Assembly: GCA_051275005.1 (NCBI GenBank)
Contig: JBNMOP010000063.1
Span: 1-15,331 of the forward strand
Reading direction: 5' to 3'
From: Eutrophobius sp051275005
Lineage (GTDB): Bacteria > Pseudomonadota > Gammaproteobacteria > Eutrophobiales > Eutrophobiaceae
DNA: 15,331 nt
Every line of letters begins with the position of its first letter. The stretch's first letter is position 1. Of this stretch, positions 1 through 8,450 are shown piece after piece. The notes under the pieces were generated by a model. That model was not told the DNA's origin. It saw only the letters and a program-made list of their open reading frames with translations, and searched no databases. The translations under genes were made by a program, and so were the position numbers.

Positions 1-653
1 AGCCGATGCTCGTGTGCTGCTAGTTCATCATTGTCAGGTTTAATTGTTTTTAATTTTGTCCGATCTTTATCTAATCGAAAATTTATCGTCATTTCTACAT
101 CATCTTTTTTTTCTTCATAAAGAGATAAACTGGTTTGTCCGCCTGTCATAGCCAGATAAACATCAAGAAGGATCTGCGCATCCAGCAAGGCACCATGCAG
201 ATCTCGTTGTGAATTATCTATATCGTAACGACCACAAAGTGCATTCAGATTATTTTTCTGCCCTGGATGTAAAGTTCTAGCCATTACCAGAGTATCGGTA
301 ATCTTACAAAAATCTTCTATTCGACCCCACTCCTTCCCCAGTTCTTTTAACTCTGCATTAATAAATGCGACATCAAAAGGAGCGTTATGAATAATTAATT
401 CACTATCGCGTATATAATCGATAAAATCTTTTGCAATATCTTTGAACTTAGGCTTATCAGCTAGAAATTCATTACTGATACCATGTACATCGAATGCTCC
501 ATCATCTATTTCACGCAATGGATTAATATATTCGTGAAATGTTTTCTCTGAACGACGTCGATTTCTAATCTCAACACAACCAATTTCAATTATTTTATGA
601 CCATTGGAAGGTTCCAACCCTGTAGTTTCAGTATCCAGTATTACCTGTCTCAT
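1..653 (-). CDS. dnaQ: DNA polymerase III epsilon subunit (3'-5' proofreading exonuclease), C-terminus cut by window edge
   Basis: This is the proofreading exonuclease of the replicative polymerase. It removes mismatched 3' ends in the Pol III core and binds the alpha subunit through its C-terminus. The reading frame is open from the ATG at 651-653 to the window edge, giving 217 complete codons; the family is usually about 235-245 residues, so only a short tail is missing. All DEDDh residues are present: Exo I DTETTG (Asp7, Glu9), Exo II HNAPFD (Asp94), and Exo III LHGALLDA (His153, Asp158). The last residues, LAAHEHR, match the start of the conserved alpha-binding tail. It lies 10 bp downstream of rnhA on the same strand and is probably the last gene of the methyltransferase-rnhA-dnaQ operon. 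In E. coli, by contrast, rnhA and dnaQ are divergent. The identification is firm. Confidence 0.97.
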   Translation of the reverse strand, partial: MRQVILDTETTGLEPSNGHKIIEIGCVEIRNRRRSEKTFHEYINPLREIDDGAFDVHGISNEFLADKPKFKDIAKDFIDYIRDSELIIHNAPFDVAFINAELKELGKEWGRIEDFCKITDTLVMARTLHPGQKNNLNALCGRYDIDNSQRDLHGALLDAQILLDVYLAMTGGQTSLSLYEEKKDDVEMTINFRLDKDRTKLKTIKPDNDELAAHEHR

Positions 654-663
654 AAATTAAACT

Positions 664-1107
664 TTAAGTATTCAACATCGAATCGATAGCAATATTTGCC
701 AATTCATCTGCACGCTCATTTTCCTGATGACCGCTATGCCCTTTGACCCAATACCAATCAATTTTATGTTTTGCACAAACTTCATCCAATTGTTGCCATA
801 AATCTACATTTTTAACTGGCTTTTTATTAGCAGTTCGCCAGTTTTTTCTTTTCCACCCCGTTATCCACTCAGTAATTCCATTCTTAACATAGACAGAATC
901 TGTAGTTAAACTAACGTTACATGAACGTGTCAAACTTTCCAAAGCCTTAATTGCAGCAGTCAGTTCCATACGATTATTTGTAGTATCAAGTTCTGCGCCA
1001 TACAGCTCTTTAATTGTATCGTTACACCTCAACATAGCACCCCAACCTCCTGGACCCGGATTACCACGACAGGCGCCATCAGTAAAAATTTCGACAACCT
1101 GATTCAT
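664..1107 (-). CDS. rnhA: Ribonuclease HI
   Basis: Cytoplasmic endonuclease that cleaves the RNA strand of RNA-DNA hybrids, removing R-loops and primer remnants. At 147 residues it is close to the usual length of about 155. The catalytic set sits at the same numbers as in E. coli: Asp10 (in FTDGACRGNPGPGG), Glu48 (NNRMEL), Asp70 (TTDSVYV), His124 (KGHSGH) and Asp134 (ERADELA). The basic handle region with Trp81, Trp85 and Trp90 (WITGWKRKNW) is also present. The ATG overlaps the stop of the upstream methyltransferase gene by 4 bp (ATGA), which suggests translational coupling. dnaQ follows after 10 bp. Confidence 0.98.
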   Translation of the reverse strand: MNQVVEIFTDGACRGNPGPGGWGAMLRCNDTIKELYGAELDTTNNRMELTAAIKALESLTRSCNVSLTTDSVYVKNGITEWITGWKRKNWRTANKKPVKNVDLWQQLDEVCAKHKIDWYWVKGHSGHQENERADELANIAIDSMLNT

Positions 1108-1883
1108 GTATTATCTATGCTACGTGCAGTAGGTTCTGCTATGCCAGATTTAATCATACTCCGTCTTTTTAACCAGATATCTTTTATCGGAGTTAATGGG
1201 ACAACTCTCTTACGAACCACAACGACATATATACCTCCAAAAATTGTCCAACAGAACTTACCTAACTTTTCGAGAAATTCCAGTTTTTTCATTATCTTCA
1301 TATTTCGAAATGGTGGTCGATAGATAGATCGCTCAAGCTTAACCAATTCAAAGTCAAGTAATGTAAACCAATCGCGTATCCTGTGATAACTAAAAAAATG
1401 CCCACACCAGGGTGGTTCATCACGCCATGCTAAAAGTACACGCCAGATACCAAAGAAACTCCAGGGATTGAAACCAACAATAATTAAATGTCCATCCCCA
1501 ATGAGAATACGCTCAATTTCTCGCAGTATTTTATGGGGATTTGATGAATACTCAAGTACATGAGGGAGTACCACAACATCTACACTTTCCGAAGCAATGG
1601 GTAAAAATTCAGCGGAACATTGCATTGCGGTGCCCTCTTGAACTTCACCTTCATTTTCCTGTTGTATAATAAAGCTATGACTAATACGAGTACTATGTAT
1701 TAACTTGTCACCATGCAACAGACCAATTTGCATTAAATGATACCCAAACAAATCTGGCAAAAATTTTTCAAATATTGCTTGCTCATTATTCAATAGATGC
1801 TGTCCCAACGGACCAGAAAACCAGTGTAACAAGCGTTGAGAAACTGAAAACATGCCAGATTCATTATTTGAAATTTTTGTCAT
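1104..1883 (-). CDS. yafS: YafS-like class I SAM-dependent methyltransferase, substrate unknown
   Basis: This is a 259-residue protein of the methyltransferase family found beside rnhA and gloB in gammaproteobacteria (E. coli YafS). After an N-terminal region resembling the YafS start comes a Rossmann-type core. The strand corresponding to motif I reads FGYHLMQIG (46-54) and lacks the usual GxGxG. Later motifs are recognisable: LPIASESVDVVVLPHVLE (94-111, motif II/III) and GDGHLIIVGFNPWS (129-142). E. coli YafS has a similarly degenerate motif I, so this is a family trait and not decay. The substrate is unknown. It is the first gene of the operon with rnhA and dnaQ, has a 4-bp overlap with rnhA, and is divergent from gloB across 54 bp. 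The fold is secure; activity is inferred. Confidence 0.88.
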   Translation of the reverse strand: MTKISNNESGMFSVSQRLLHWFSGPLGQHLLNNEQAIFEKFLPDLFGYHLMQIGLLHGDKLIHSTRISHSFIIQQENEGEVQEGTAMQCSAEFLPIASESVDVVVLPHVLEYSSNPHKILREIERILIGDGHLIIVGFNPWSFFGIWRVLLAWRDEPPWCGHFFSYHRIRDWFTLLDFELVKLERSIYRPPFRNMKIMKKLEFLEKLGKFCWTIFGGIYVVVVRKRVVPLTPIKDIWLKRRSMIKSGIAEPTARSIDNT

Positions 1884-1906
1884 AAGTACTATGATAACCT
1901 GATAAT
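1877..1906 (+). promoter_or_regulatory. Candidate sigma-70 promoter of gloB
   Basis: A -35 box TTGTCA (1877-1882) and a -10 box GATAAT (1901-1906) are separated by 18 bp. Each matches the consensus at five of six positions. Transcription would start near 1913, about 25 nt before the gloB ATG. The -35 box overlaps the start codon of the divergent methyltransferase gene, so the two directions could interfere. This is a consensus match only. Confidence 0.5.
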
Positions 1907-1916
1907 AAACTCAGGT
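1897..1916. promoter_or_regulatory. Operator-like dyad in the gloB / methyltransferase divergent gap
   Basis: ACCTGA-N8-TCAGGT is a perfect 6-bp dyad; adding the next two bases on each side gives 7 of 8 matching. It overlaps the candidate gloB -10 box and the predicted transcription start, as expected for a repressor site. The binding protein is unknown. A chance dyad in AT-rich DNA cannot be excluded. Confidence 0.3.
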
Positions 1917-1937
1917 AATAATTAGCGAGTATAAAAT

Positions 1938-2708
1938 ATGATTGAAGTAATCCCAGTGTCTGCTTTTCAAGATAACTATATATGGTTATTACATAATACG
2001 TCACTAGGAAATGTTGCAATTGTGGATCCAGGTGATGCTGATCCTGTAATTGCTGAACTAGAAGCTTCAAATTTACACCCGGTTGCAATCTTAATCACCC
2101 ATCACCATCCTGATCATGTTGGTGGAGTAAACAAGCTATTATCTCATTATAATGTTCCTGTTTATGGACCCGCAAGTGAAACAATACCTGGTATGACAAA
2201 TCCATTAATTGAATCCGATATTGTTGAAATTGATAATCTCCAGGCAAAATTTACTATACTCGATGTCCCGGGTCATACATTGGGTCATATTGCATATTAT
2301 GGCCATGATAAATTATTTATCGGCGACACACTTTTCATGTCAGGCTGCGGACGCTTATTTGAAGGTACTGCAGCTCAAATGTACAATTCCCTGGAAAAGT
2401 TAAAGTCATTGCCAGATACCACAAAAATATATTGCGGACATGAATATACAATCGCAAATCTGGGCTTTGCAAATACAGTTGAACCTGAAAACTCTGACAT
2501 TAAGAAAAGACTAATATCATGCCAACAGGCCAGGGATAAAGACATCCCGACCGTACCAGGCACCCTCAAGATTGAAAAGAAAACCAATCCTTTTCTAAGA
2601 TCTGAGATACCAGAGGTAAAAGCTGCTGCAGAGTCTTATGCAGGCCATAAACTATCTAACAGTGTTGAGGTGTTTGCATCAATCAGACGTTGGAAGGATA
2701 ACTTTTAA
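1938..2708 (+). CDS. gloB: Hydroxyacylglutathione hydrolase (glyoxalase II)
   Basis: Cytoplasmic binuclear metallohydrolase that splits S-lactoylglutathione into lactate and glutathione, the second step of methylglyoxal detoxification. It has 256 residues, the usual length. The metallo-beta-lactamase signature THHHPDH is at 54-60 (His55, His57, Asp59, His60), followed by His113 (PGHTLGH), Asp130 (FIGDTLF) and His168 (CGHEYT), which complete the metal site. The C-terminal HAGH domain runs to the end, with RSEIPEVKAA and RRWKDNF typical of glutathione-dependent glyoxalase II. The ATG at 1938 is preceded only by a weak GAG ribosome site. It is divergent from the YafS-like gene and followed by mltD, the conserved order. 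Confidence 0.97.
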   Translation: MIEVIPVSAFQDNYIWLLHNTSLGNVAIVDPGDADPVIAELEASNLHPVAILITHHHPDHVGGVNKLLSHYNVPVYGPASETIPGMTNPLIESDIVEIDNLQAKFTILDVPGHTLGHIAYYGHDKLFIGDTLFMSGCGRLFEGTAAQMYNSLEKLKSLPDTTKIYCGHEYTIANLGFANTVEPENSDIKKRLISCQQARDKDIPTVPGTLKIEKKTNPFLRSEIPEVKAAAESYAGHKLSNSVEVFASIRRWKDNF

Positions 2709-2757
2709 GAAAAAGTCTCAGTCTCTAATGTACCAATATTGTTTTAAATAAAAAAAC

Positions 2758-2786
2758 TTGACCGTTTTCAATCAGTTGCCTACGAT
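2758..2786 (+). promoter_or_regulatory. Candidate mltD promoter placing the transcript start at the ATG
   Basis: TTGACC (2758-2763), a 17-bp spacer and TACGAT (2781-2786) form a good sigma-70 promoter. Initiation about 7 nt after the -10 would fall on or next to the mltD ATG at 2793, giving an mRNA with essentially no leader. No Shine-Dalgarno sequence precedes that ATG, which fits. Confidence 0.5.
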
Positions 2787-2792
2787 GTGCCG

Positions 2793-4433
2793 ATGATTAA
2801 AAAAGCCATATCAATAATTTTCTCATTATCTATCCTTGCGGCATGTACAACTGCCCCAATAAACCATCAAAATGAGGAAGTCACATCCATTTCTAACCTG
2901 GGTGATGATGTCGCGCCAACACCGGTACGAATAATCTCAGAAACCCCTGTCATACCAACTGTACTACCTGTTTTATCGTCAGATAAAGAAATTGATGATA
3001 TCTGGAAAAGAATACGAAATAACCTGCAATTGGACAGACATCTTAATAATAAATCTGTAAAAGAACGTATTGCATGGTATGCAAGAAATCAAGAATATCT
3101 AAATCGGGTTGCACAACGCGCAACGCCGTACATCTATCATATTGTGCAGGAATTAGAAAAAAACAATATGCCTTTGGACTTAGCATTATTACCCGTAGTA
3201 GAAAGTGCATATCAACCATTCGCCTATTCTCGTAGCCATGCATCAGGGATCTGGCAATTTATACCAGGCACTGGAAAGATGTATGGATTAAAGCAAAATT
3301 GGTGGTATGACGGCCGGAGAGATATTGTTGCAGCAACCAAAGCTGCGTTGGCTTACCTTGAAAAACTAAATAAACAATTTCATGGAGACTGGCAACATGC
3401 ACTGGCATCCTATAACTCCGGTGAACGAAATGTAGAAAGGTCAATAAAACGAAATATCGTTGCAAATAAAGAAACAGATTTTTTCTCGCTTCGATTACCC
3501 AGAGAGACCCGGGGTTATATTCCCAGTTTACTTGCAATCGCTGAAATTGTTGCTGCGCCGGAAAAGTATGGTATTAAATTAACACCCATTCCTAACGAAC
3601 CCTATTTTGAAAAAATTGAGATTGGTGGACAGCTGGACCTTTCTACTGCTGCAGAGCTAATGGGTCTGAGTATGGATGAGTTATATACACTGAATCCGGG
3701 CTTTAACCGATGGGCGACTGACCCTGAAGGACCACACTACTTGCTCGTTCCTATAGATAAAAAACAACATTTTGTTACAGGTCTTTCTAATATCCCGGCT
3801 GAACAACGGATGAGCTGGAATCAACATATCATCAAGTCAGGTGAATCTTTAAGTCAAATTGCCGAAAAATATAAAACCAGTGTAACGATAATCAGAGAAA
3901 CGAATAAAATTCGCGGTAATCTGATTCGTGCAGGTCATTCGCTAGTAATCCCTACATCTAAAGAACCAGGTAAATTTTATACGCTTAGTCTGGAAAATCG
4001 ATGGCTGGGTGGGTTAAAAAGAGAAGGTAATGGTGATAAATATATATATACAGTAAGAAATGGTGATAGCTTATGGTTAATCGGTCGACGCTATAATGTT
4101 ACGATTAATCAACTGACTGACTGGAACGGTATTAAACCACGAAGTATTTTACGCCTCGGACAAAAGATTACGCTTTGGGTTCCTACTCCCGGTGAAAAAA
4201 AATCACAAGATATTGCAACAAATACAATAGTCAAAACTAACTATTTACGCAACGAAGAAGGACACATTCACTACACTGTAAAGAAAGGTGATTCACTTTG
4301 GTTAATTTCTCGTCAATTTGGTGTGACTATTGGTCAGTTACAAGAATGGAATAAATTACTAAATGGAAAGCACCTGCAACCTGGTCAAACACTTGTCTTG
4401 CTCAATGCTCCTGCCCTGGCTACAGACGCCTAA
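2793..4433 (+). CDS. mltD: Membrane-bound lytic murein transglycosylase D, lipoprotein with three LysM domains
   Basis: Cleaves peptidoglycan glycan strands to 1,6-anhydro ends during wall growth and turnover, anchored to the outer membrane facing the periplasm. From the ATG at 2793 it has 546 residues. MIKK, a hydrophobic stretch and the lipobox LAAC give a lipidated Cys18. The SLT domain (about 110-240) holds the catalytic Glu137 in LLPVVESAYQP, followed by SGIWQFIPGTG and ALASYNSGERNV. Three LysM peptidoglycan-binding repeats follow, near 345-389, 417-462 and 492-537, the last two starting YTVRNGDSLW and YTVKKGDSLW. E. coli MltD is shorter, with fewer LysM repeats. An in-frame GTG at 2787 would add only two residues and lies next to the -10 box, so the ATG is preferred. 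gloB is 84 bp upstream. Confidence 0.95.
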   Translation: MIKKAISIIFSLSILAACTTAPINHQNEEVTSISNLGDDVAPTPVRIISETPVIPTVLPVLSSDKEIDDIWKRIRNNLQLDRHLNNKSVKERIAWYARNQEYLNRVAQRATPYIYHIVQELEKNNMPLDLALLPVVESAYQPFAYSRSHASGIWQFIPGTGKMYGLKQNWWYDGRRDIVAATKAALAYLEKLNKQFHGDWQHALASYNSGERNVERSIKRNIVANKETDFFSLRLPRETRGYIPSLLAIAEIVAAPEKYGIKLTPIPNEPYFEKIEIGGQLDLSTAAELMGLSMDELYTLNPGFNRWATDPEGPHYLLVPIDKKQHFVTGLSNIPAEQRMSWNQHIIKSGESLSQIAEKYKTSVTIIRETNKIRGNLIRAGHSLVIPTSKEPGKFYTLSLENRWLGGLKREGNGDKYIYTVRNGDSLWLIGRRYNVTINQLTDWNGIKPRSILRLGQKITLWVPTPGEKKSQDIATNTIVKTNYLRNEEGHIHYTVKKGDSLWLISRQFGVTIGQLQEWNKLLNGKHLQPGQTLVLLNAPALATDA

Positions 4434-4523
4434 TCAAGCATTCACACTAATAACAATATTATACTCACGGTCCAAAACATATATATATTAGCCCACACCC
4501 TGAATTATTCGTAGAATAGCTCT

Positions 4524-6773
4524 ATGATCAGATTCATAAAATTAATTCTTCGCTACATATTAAGAACTTTATATCAGGTAGAAACCAGTGGAATGGAAAA
4601 CTATCTGAAGGCTGGCAAGCGTGTATTAATTGTTGCTAACCATACTTCGTTGCTGGACGGCATATTACTTTATGCCTGGTTACCTGAAACGCCTACCTTT
4701 GCAATAAATACAGATATAGCATCGAAAAGAAGTTTTCGTTTTTTTCTAAGATTTGTCGATTTATTTGTAATGGATCCCAATAGTGCTCTGCCCATCAAAT
4801 CCATGATCAAGTTTATTCGTGAAGATAAAAAAGCGGTAATATTCCCTGAAGGCAGGATCACTGTCACGGGAACACTCATGAAGATTTATGAAGGCCCTGC
4901 ACTCATTGCTGATAAAGCCAATGCAATGATACTCCCCATCGCTATCGACGGGGCACAATTGAGTCCATTTTCGTACATGAGAGACCGAGGACATGTAAAG
5001 CGTTTTCCAAAAATAACCTTAACTATCCTACCACCAGAAAAAATTGAATTAGACCCTACGCTCTCTAGTCATGATCGTCGTAAACTTGCATCAATAAAAC
5101 TACAAAAGCTGATGCTCAAATTACAGTACGCCACATACAACAATAAAAAAACATTATTTGCAGCAATGACTGAAGCTTCAGATAAATATGGACAAAATCT
5201 GGTTATTTTGGAAGACACCAGTAATACAAAATTAACTTACAAACAGTTATTTACCCGATCATTTGTCCTGGCCCGCATTATGGACAAACAGACTATTGCT
5301 GGTGAGAATGTTGGATTAATGTTACCCAATGTGAATGCCATGGCCGCCAGTTTTCTCGCGCTGCAATATCTTGGACGAGTACCGGCAATGTTAAATTTTT
5401 CTGCCGGGTCTCAAAATATAATCAAGGCATGCGAAACTGCTAAATTAAAAACGATATATACCTCCAGGTTGTTCATTCAAAAAGCTGGATTTGATACCCT
5501 TATAGAAGATCTTAAATCACACGTAGACATAATATATCTTGAAGACCTCAGACAGTTAATAAGGTTAACTGACAAAATATTAGGAGTATGGCAAGCACTC
5601 AATCCCCTAAAGTCTTATTTAAAAAGAGGGCAATTTAATCCACAAGGCCCAGCTGTAATTCTTTTTACATCTGGATCTGAAGGTATTCCAAAAGGGGCAG
5701 TACTATCGCACGAGAATATACTCTCAAATTTTGCGCAGGTATGCATACACATAGATTTTAAACCATCAGATGTAGTTTTTACCTGTTTGCCGCTATTTCA
5801 CTCATTTGGACTTAATGCCGGTTTTATCATGCCTATACTGGGCGGCAGTAAAGTTTATCTTTACCCTACACCTTTACATTACAGATTAATTCCTCAATTA
5901 ATCTACGATAAAAACGCCACAATCTTTTTTGGCACAAATACATTCTACAAAGGCTATGCAAAATATGCTCACCCGTACGATTTTAATAGTTTGAGATTTG
6001 TAGTCGCAGGTGCCGAAAAACTTCGTGAAGACACTCGTCAACTGTATATGGAAAAATTTGGAATACGGATTTTTGAAGGGTATGGTGTGACGGAAACAAG
6101 TCCAGTAATTTCAGTTAATGCACCGCTCATTTTCAAATATGGCACTGTCGGTTTGCCGATGCCTAATATTGAATATTATTTGGAGCCTGTAGATGGAATT
6201 GAAGATGGTGGACGCCTGTTTGTAAAAGGACCTAATATCATGCTTGGTTATTTACTACATGATTCAGATGGAAAGATTATCCCTCCAATATCCAGCCGTG
6301 GAGAAGGATGGCATGATACAGGAGATATTGCTGACATAGATGAGGAGGGATACTTTACCATACTAGGTCGCGCAAAACGGTTTGCTAAATTGGGTGGAGA
6401 AATGATTTCTTTAACTGCGGTTGAAGAATTGGCGATACAAACATGGCCCGATGCAAATCATGCTGCTGTTTCCATCGTAGATGATAAAAAAGGTGAAAAA
6501 ATTATTCTTGTAACTGATCAACATGACGCTAATCGCAAGGCATTTCAAGATACCACTCGGCGACTCAAATACAGTGAAATATATATCCCTAAAAAAATTG
6601 TTTTCGCAGATCAACTTCCGATATTAGGTACAGGAAAAACAGATTATTTTCTGTTAACTCAAATGGCAAACGATGAAGAAAAGGAAGGCAGTGGATGGAT
6701 TGCAAAAATCGAAAATCTTGTTAAAAATTCTACAACAGAGAGTAAACCAGAAGAAAATTCAAAAAATCATTAG
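4524..6773 (+). CDS. aas: Bifunctional acyltransferase / acyl-ACP synthetase (Aas type)
   Basis: A two-domain inner-membrane-associated enzyme likely to re-acylate lysophospholipids, mainly 2-acyl-glycerophosphoethanolamine, using fatty acids it activates itself. It has 749 residues, slightly longer than E. coli Aas (about 720). The N-terminal PlsC-type acyltransferase domain (about 1-200) has the NHTSLLD box (His40, Asp45) and FPEGR (107-111). The C-terminal AMP-forming ligase domain (about 210-725) has the P-loop TSGSEGIPKG (382-391), GYGVTETSP (519-527), WHDTGD (596-601) and the late GTGKTDY with the adenylation lysine. No LplT transporter domain is fused, and no lplT gene is nearby. The ATG at 4524 has no clear Shine-Dalgarno; a PlsC start with MIRFIKLILRYI is normal. 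It converges with pcm, 17 bp apart. Substrate preference is inferred from the family. Confidence 0.88.
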   Translation: MIRFIKLILRYILRTLYQVETSGMENYLKAGKRVLIVANHTSLLDGILLYAWLPETPTFAINTDIASKRSFRFFLRFVDLFVMDPNSALPIKSMIKFIREDKKAVIFPEGRITVTGTLMKIYEGPALIADKANAMILPIAIDGAQLSPFSYMRDRGHVKRFPKITLTILPPEKIELDPTLSSHDRRKLASIKLQKLMLKLQYATYNNKKTLFAAMTEASDKYGQNLVILEDTSNTKLTYKQLFTRSFVLARIMDKQTIAGENVGLMLPNVNAMAASFLALQYLGRVPAMLNFSAGSQNIIKACETAKLKTIYTSRLFIQKAGFDTLIEDLKSHVDIIYLEDLRQLIRLTDKILGVWQALNPLKSYLKRGQFNPQGPAVILFTSGSEGIPKGAVLSHENILSNFAQVCIHIDFKPSDVVFTCLPLFHSFGLNAGFIMPILGGSKVYLYPTPLHYRLIPQLIYDKNATIFFGTNTFYKGYAKYAHPYDFNSLRFVVAGAEKLREDTRQLYMEKFGIRIFEGYGVTETSPVISVNAPLIFKYGTVGLPMPNIEYYLEPVDGIEDGGRLFVKGPNIMLGYLLHDSDGKIIPPISSRGEGWHDTGDIADIDEEGYFTILGRAKRFAKLGGEMISLTAVEELAIQTWPDANHAAVSIVDDKKGEKIILVTDQHDANRKAFQDTTRRLKYSEIYIPKKIVFADQLPILGTGKTDYFLLTQMANDEEKEGSGWIAKIENLVKNSTTESKPEENSKNH

Positions 6774-6790
6774 AATTCCTGATAATTACT

Positions 6791-7537
6791 TTACTCTATT
6801 AATTCGACCGACTCTTTTCGAGTTAAAGGAACAAAGCCAACTGGCATCACATTTCTTATCTCAACATTACCCATTTGGTCTTTAGTGATCACCTGGAGAT
6901 GTTGCGTCCGTGTTTGTGGTCCCACAGGTATAATTAATCTTCCTCCAGGATTTAGCTGATCAAGCAATGACTGAGGGACTTTATCAGGCGCTGCCGTTAC
7001 AATAATTGCATCATAATTTGCATATTCTATCCACCCATCATATCCATCACCAATTCTGACTGTTATATTTTTATAACCCAGATTATTCAATATTTTTTTT
7101 GCTTTTATTCCCAAGGACTCAATGATTTCTATGGTATACACATGTAGAGCAATTTCTGCCAGGATTGCGGCTTGATAACCTGACCCTGTCCCTATTTCCA
7201 GGACTATTGAATCTTTATCTATCAATCCCAGGTTAGTCATTAACGCCACAATATAGGGTTGTGAAATAGTTTGATTTTCCCCTATAGGTAACGGTCGGTT
7301 TTCGTAGGCATAGGGTTTATATATATCTGGTACAAATTCATGTCGAGGTACTTTTCTAATGGCTTCGATCACCAGGCTGTCAAGTTTTTTTACACCAATA
7401 TAATCTTCAGTATCAACAACCATGGCTTCAATTTCATCTGCTAATTTATTACGCAAATCCAGGTAATCCATCTGAGCAAAAGAGATTGGCGCAATACTCC
7501 AAAGCAAACCAAATATAATTATTATAAATTTATACAT
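6791..7537 (-). CDS. pcm: Protein-L-isoaspartate O-methyltransferase with apparent N-terminal signal peptide
   Basis: Transfers a methyl group from S-adenosylmethionine to isoaspartyl residues, starting repair of aged proteins. The core is complete: HEFVP (66-70), the family signature RPLPIGENQTISQPYIV (81-97) and SAM motif I VLEIGTGSG (112-120). The chosen start (ATG 7535-7537) gives 248 residues beginning MYKFIIIIFGLLWSIAPI and ending in SFA-Q, a classical Sec signal with likely cleavage after Ala21. Cytoplasmic Pcm is about 208 residues with no such segment. The frame extends upstream to an ATG at 7585 and a TTG at 7591, but these add residues before the signal and have no ribosome site. 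Export would put a SAM-dependent enzyme outside the cytoplasm, which is puzzling; the segment might instead be a membrane anchor. The family assignment is firm, the location inferred. Confidence 0.9.
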   Translation of the reverse strand: MYKFIIIIFGLLWSIAPISFAQMDYLDLRNKLADEIEAMVVDTEDYIGVKKLDSLVIEAIRKVPRHEFVPDIYKPYAYENRPLPIGENQTISQPYIVALMTNLGLIDKDSIVLEIGTGSGYQAAILAEIALHVYTIEIIESLGIKAKKILNNLGYKNITVRIGDGYDGWIEYANYDAIIVTAAPDKVPQSLLDQLNPGGRLIIPVGPQTRTQHLQVITKDQMGNVEIRNVMPVGFVPLTRKESVELIE

Positions 7538-7696
7538 ACTAAAAAATTCAGACCAATATATTTTAAAATTTAAATAGATCCCCATTAACAATGTTATTTA
7601 ATCATTTAATGAAATGTCTCCAATATACATACTAACGATTTCCTATCTATAACGATGACAAACCATTAATCGCAGATTTATATTAGTGTTTGATTT

Positions 7697-8365
7697 TTAT
7701 TCATTCACTGATAACGCCAGAATCCGGCTTAATTGACAAAGAGGTCGACCACTCTCCTCTGCCCATATATTAAATACACCCTGAACTATTCTTTTTGCCT
7801 TCTCAGATGAAGGAATACCTTGAAATGCTCCCCATCGGTTCAATGCCCGTATCACGTCATTCGTAAGTATGAATGTATCTTTTCCAACCATTCGTAAAAA
7901 ATAAGGCACAGACTGACCACCCATTTGGGTATAACATTTTTTCAAGTTAAGCCAGAGACCTACCGAGTCTGGAACAGGCCAGGCCGCCAAATATTTGCCA
8001 AAAGATTTAGAACCTTCTCTTTGTTCATGCATAATAGTCGCATTTGATCGTACAGCATTAATCTTTCTCCAGTGACGAATGATACGTTTATCTTGCATTA
8101 ATATATCCAAATCATCATCACTCATTAGTCTTACGCGTTCTGGATCAAAATCATAAAATACCTCTTCGAATGCTGACCACTTTGCATCGACCATACTGTG
8201 TTTCAGTCCTGCACGAAAAATACGCCGAGACATATTTGACAAATACCAGGCATCATCACGGGCTAAAAGCACTTTATTTGAGCTTGCAATAGGTAAAAAT
8301 TGTTCTATATCATCCTCAGGATGAAGAATCGCTGCTGTCTCATAGATGATTTTATATGGTTTCAT
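7697..8365 (-). CDS. Divergent Tag-family (DNA-3-methyladenine glycosylase I-like) HhH protein
   Basis: This 222-residue cytoplasmic protein resembles the Tag superfamily of base-excision glycosylases. The best match is the region RRIFRAGLKHSMVDAKW (47-63), followed by FDPERVRLMSDDDLDILM and a KINAVRSNA segment, the same order as in E. coli Tag (AGLSW, FDPVKVAAMQEEDVERL, KIQAIIGNA). However, the N-terminal zinc-binding region (CxW...YHDxEWG) and the C-terminal HVxGC zinc ligands are absent. The 3-methyladenine-contacting Glu38 and Trp46 of Tag align here with Arg and His. It is therefore a Tag-like protein whose substrate is probably not, or not only, 3-methyladenine. It is divergent from apt. 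Confidence 0.75.
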   Translation of the reverse strand: MKPYKIIYETAAILHPEDDIEQFLPIASSNKVLLARDDAWYLSNMSRRIFRAGLKHSMVDAKWSAFEEVFYDFDPERVRLMSDDDLDILMQDKRIIRHWRKINAVRSNATIMHEQREGSKSFGKYLAAWPVPDSVGLWLNLKKCYTQMGGQSVPYFLRMVGKDTFILTNDVIRALNRWGAFQGIPSSEKAKRIVQGVFNIWAEESGRPLCQLSRILALSVNE

Positions 8366-8450
8366 TTATTAAAATTTTATTTTTTTGTGTGTATTAATAC
8401 GAAGCATAGGTATCATAATTAAACAAAAAAACAAACAAGGTCTTAGTAAC

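Noticed and set aside
4483..4489. TA-repeat before aas as a -10 promoter element.
   Set aside because: No -35 box at suitable spacing; simple TA repeats occur by chance in this AT-rich sequence.
8385..8450. TTG start extending Apt by 22 residues.
   Set aside because: The extra residues are unlike the family, while the ATG at 8451 has an AAGG ribosome site and gives the normal length.
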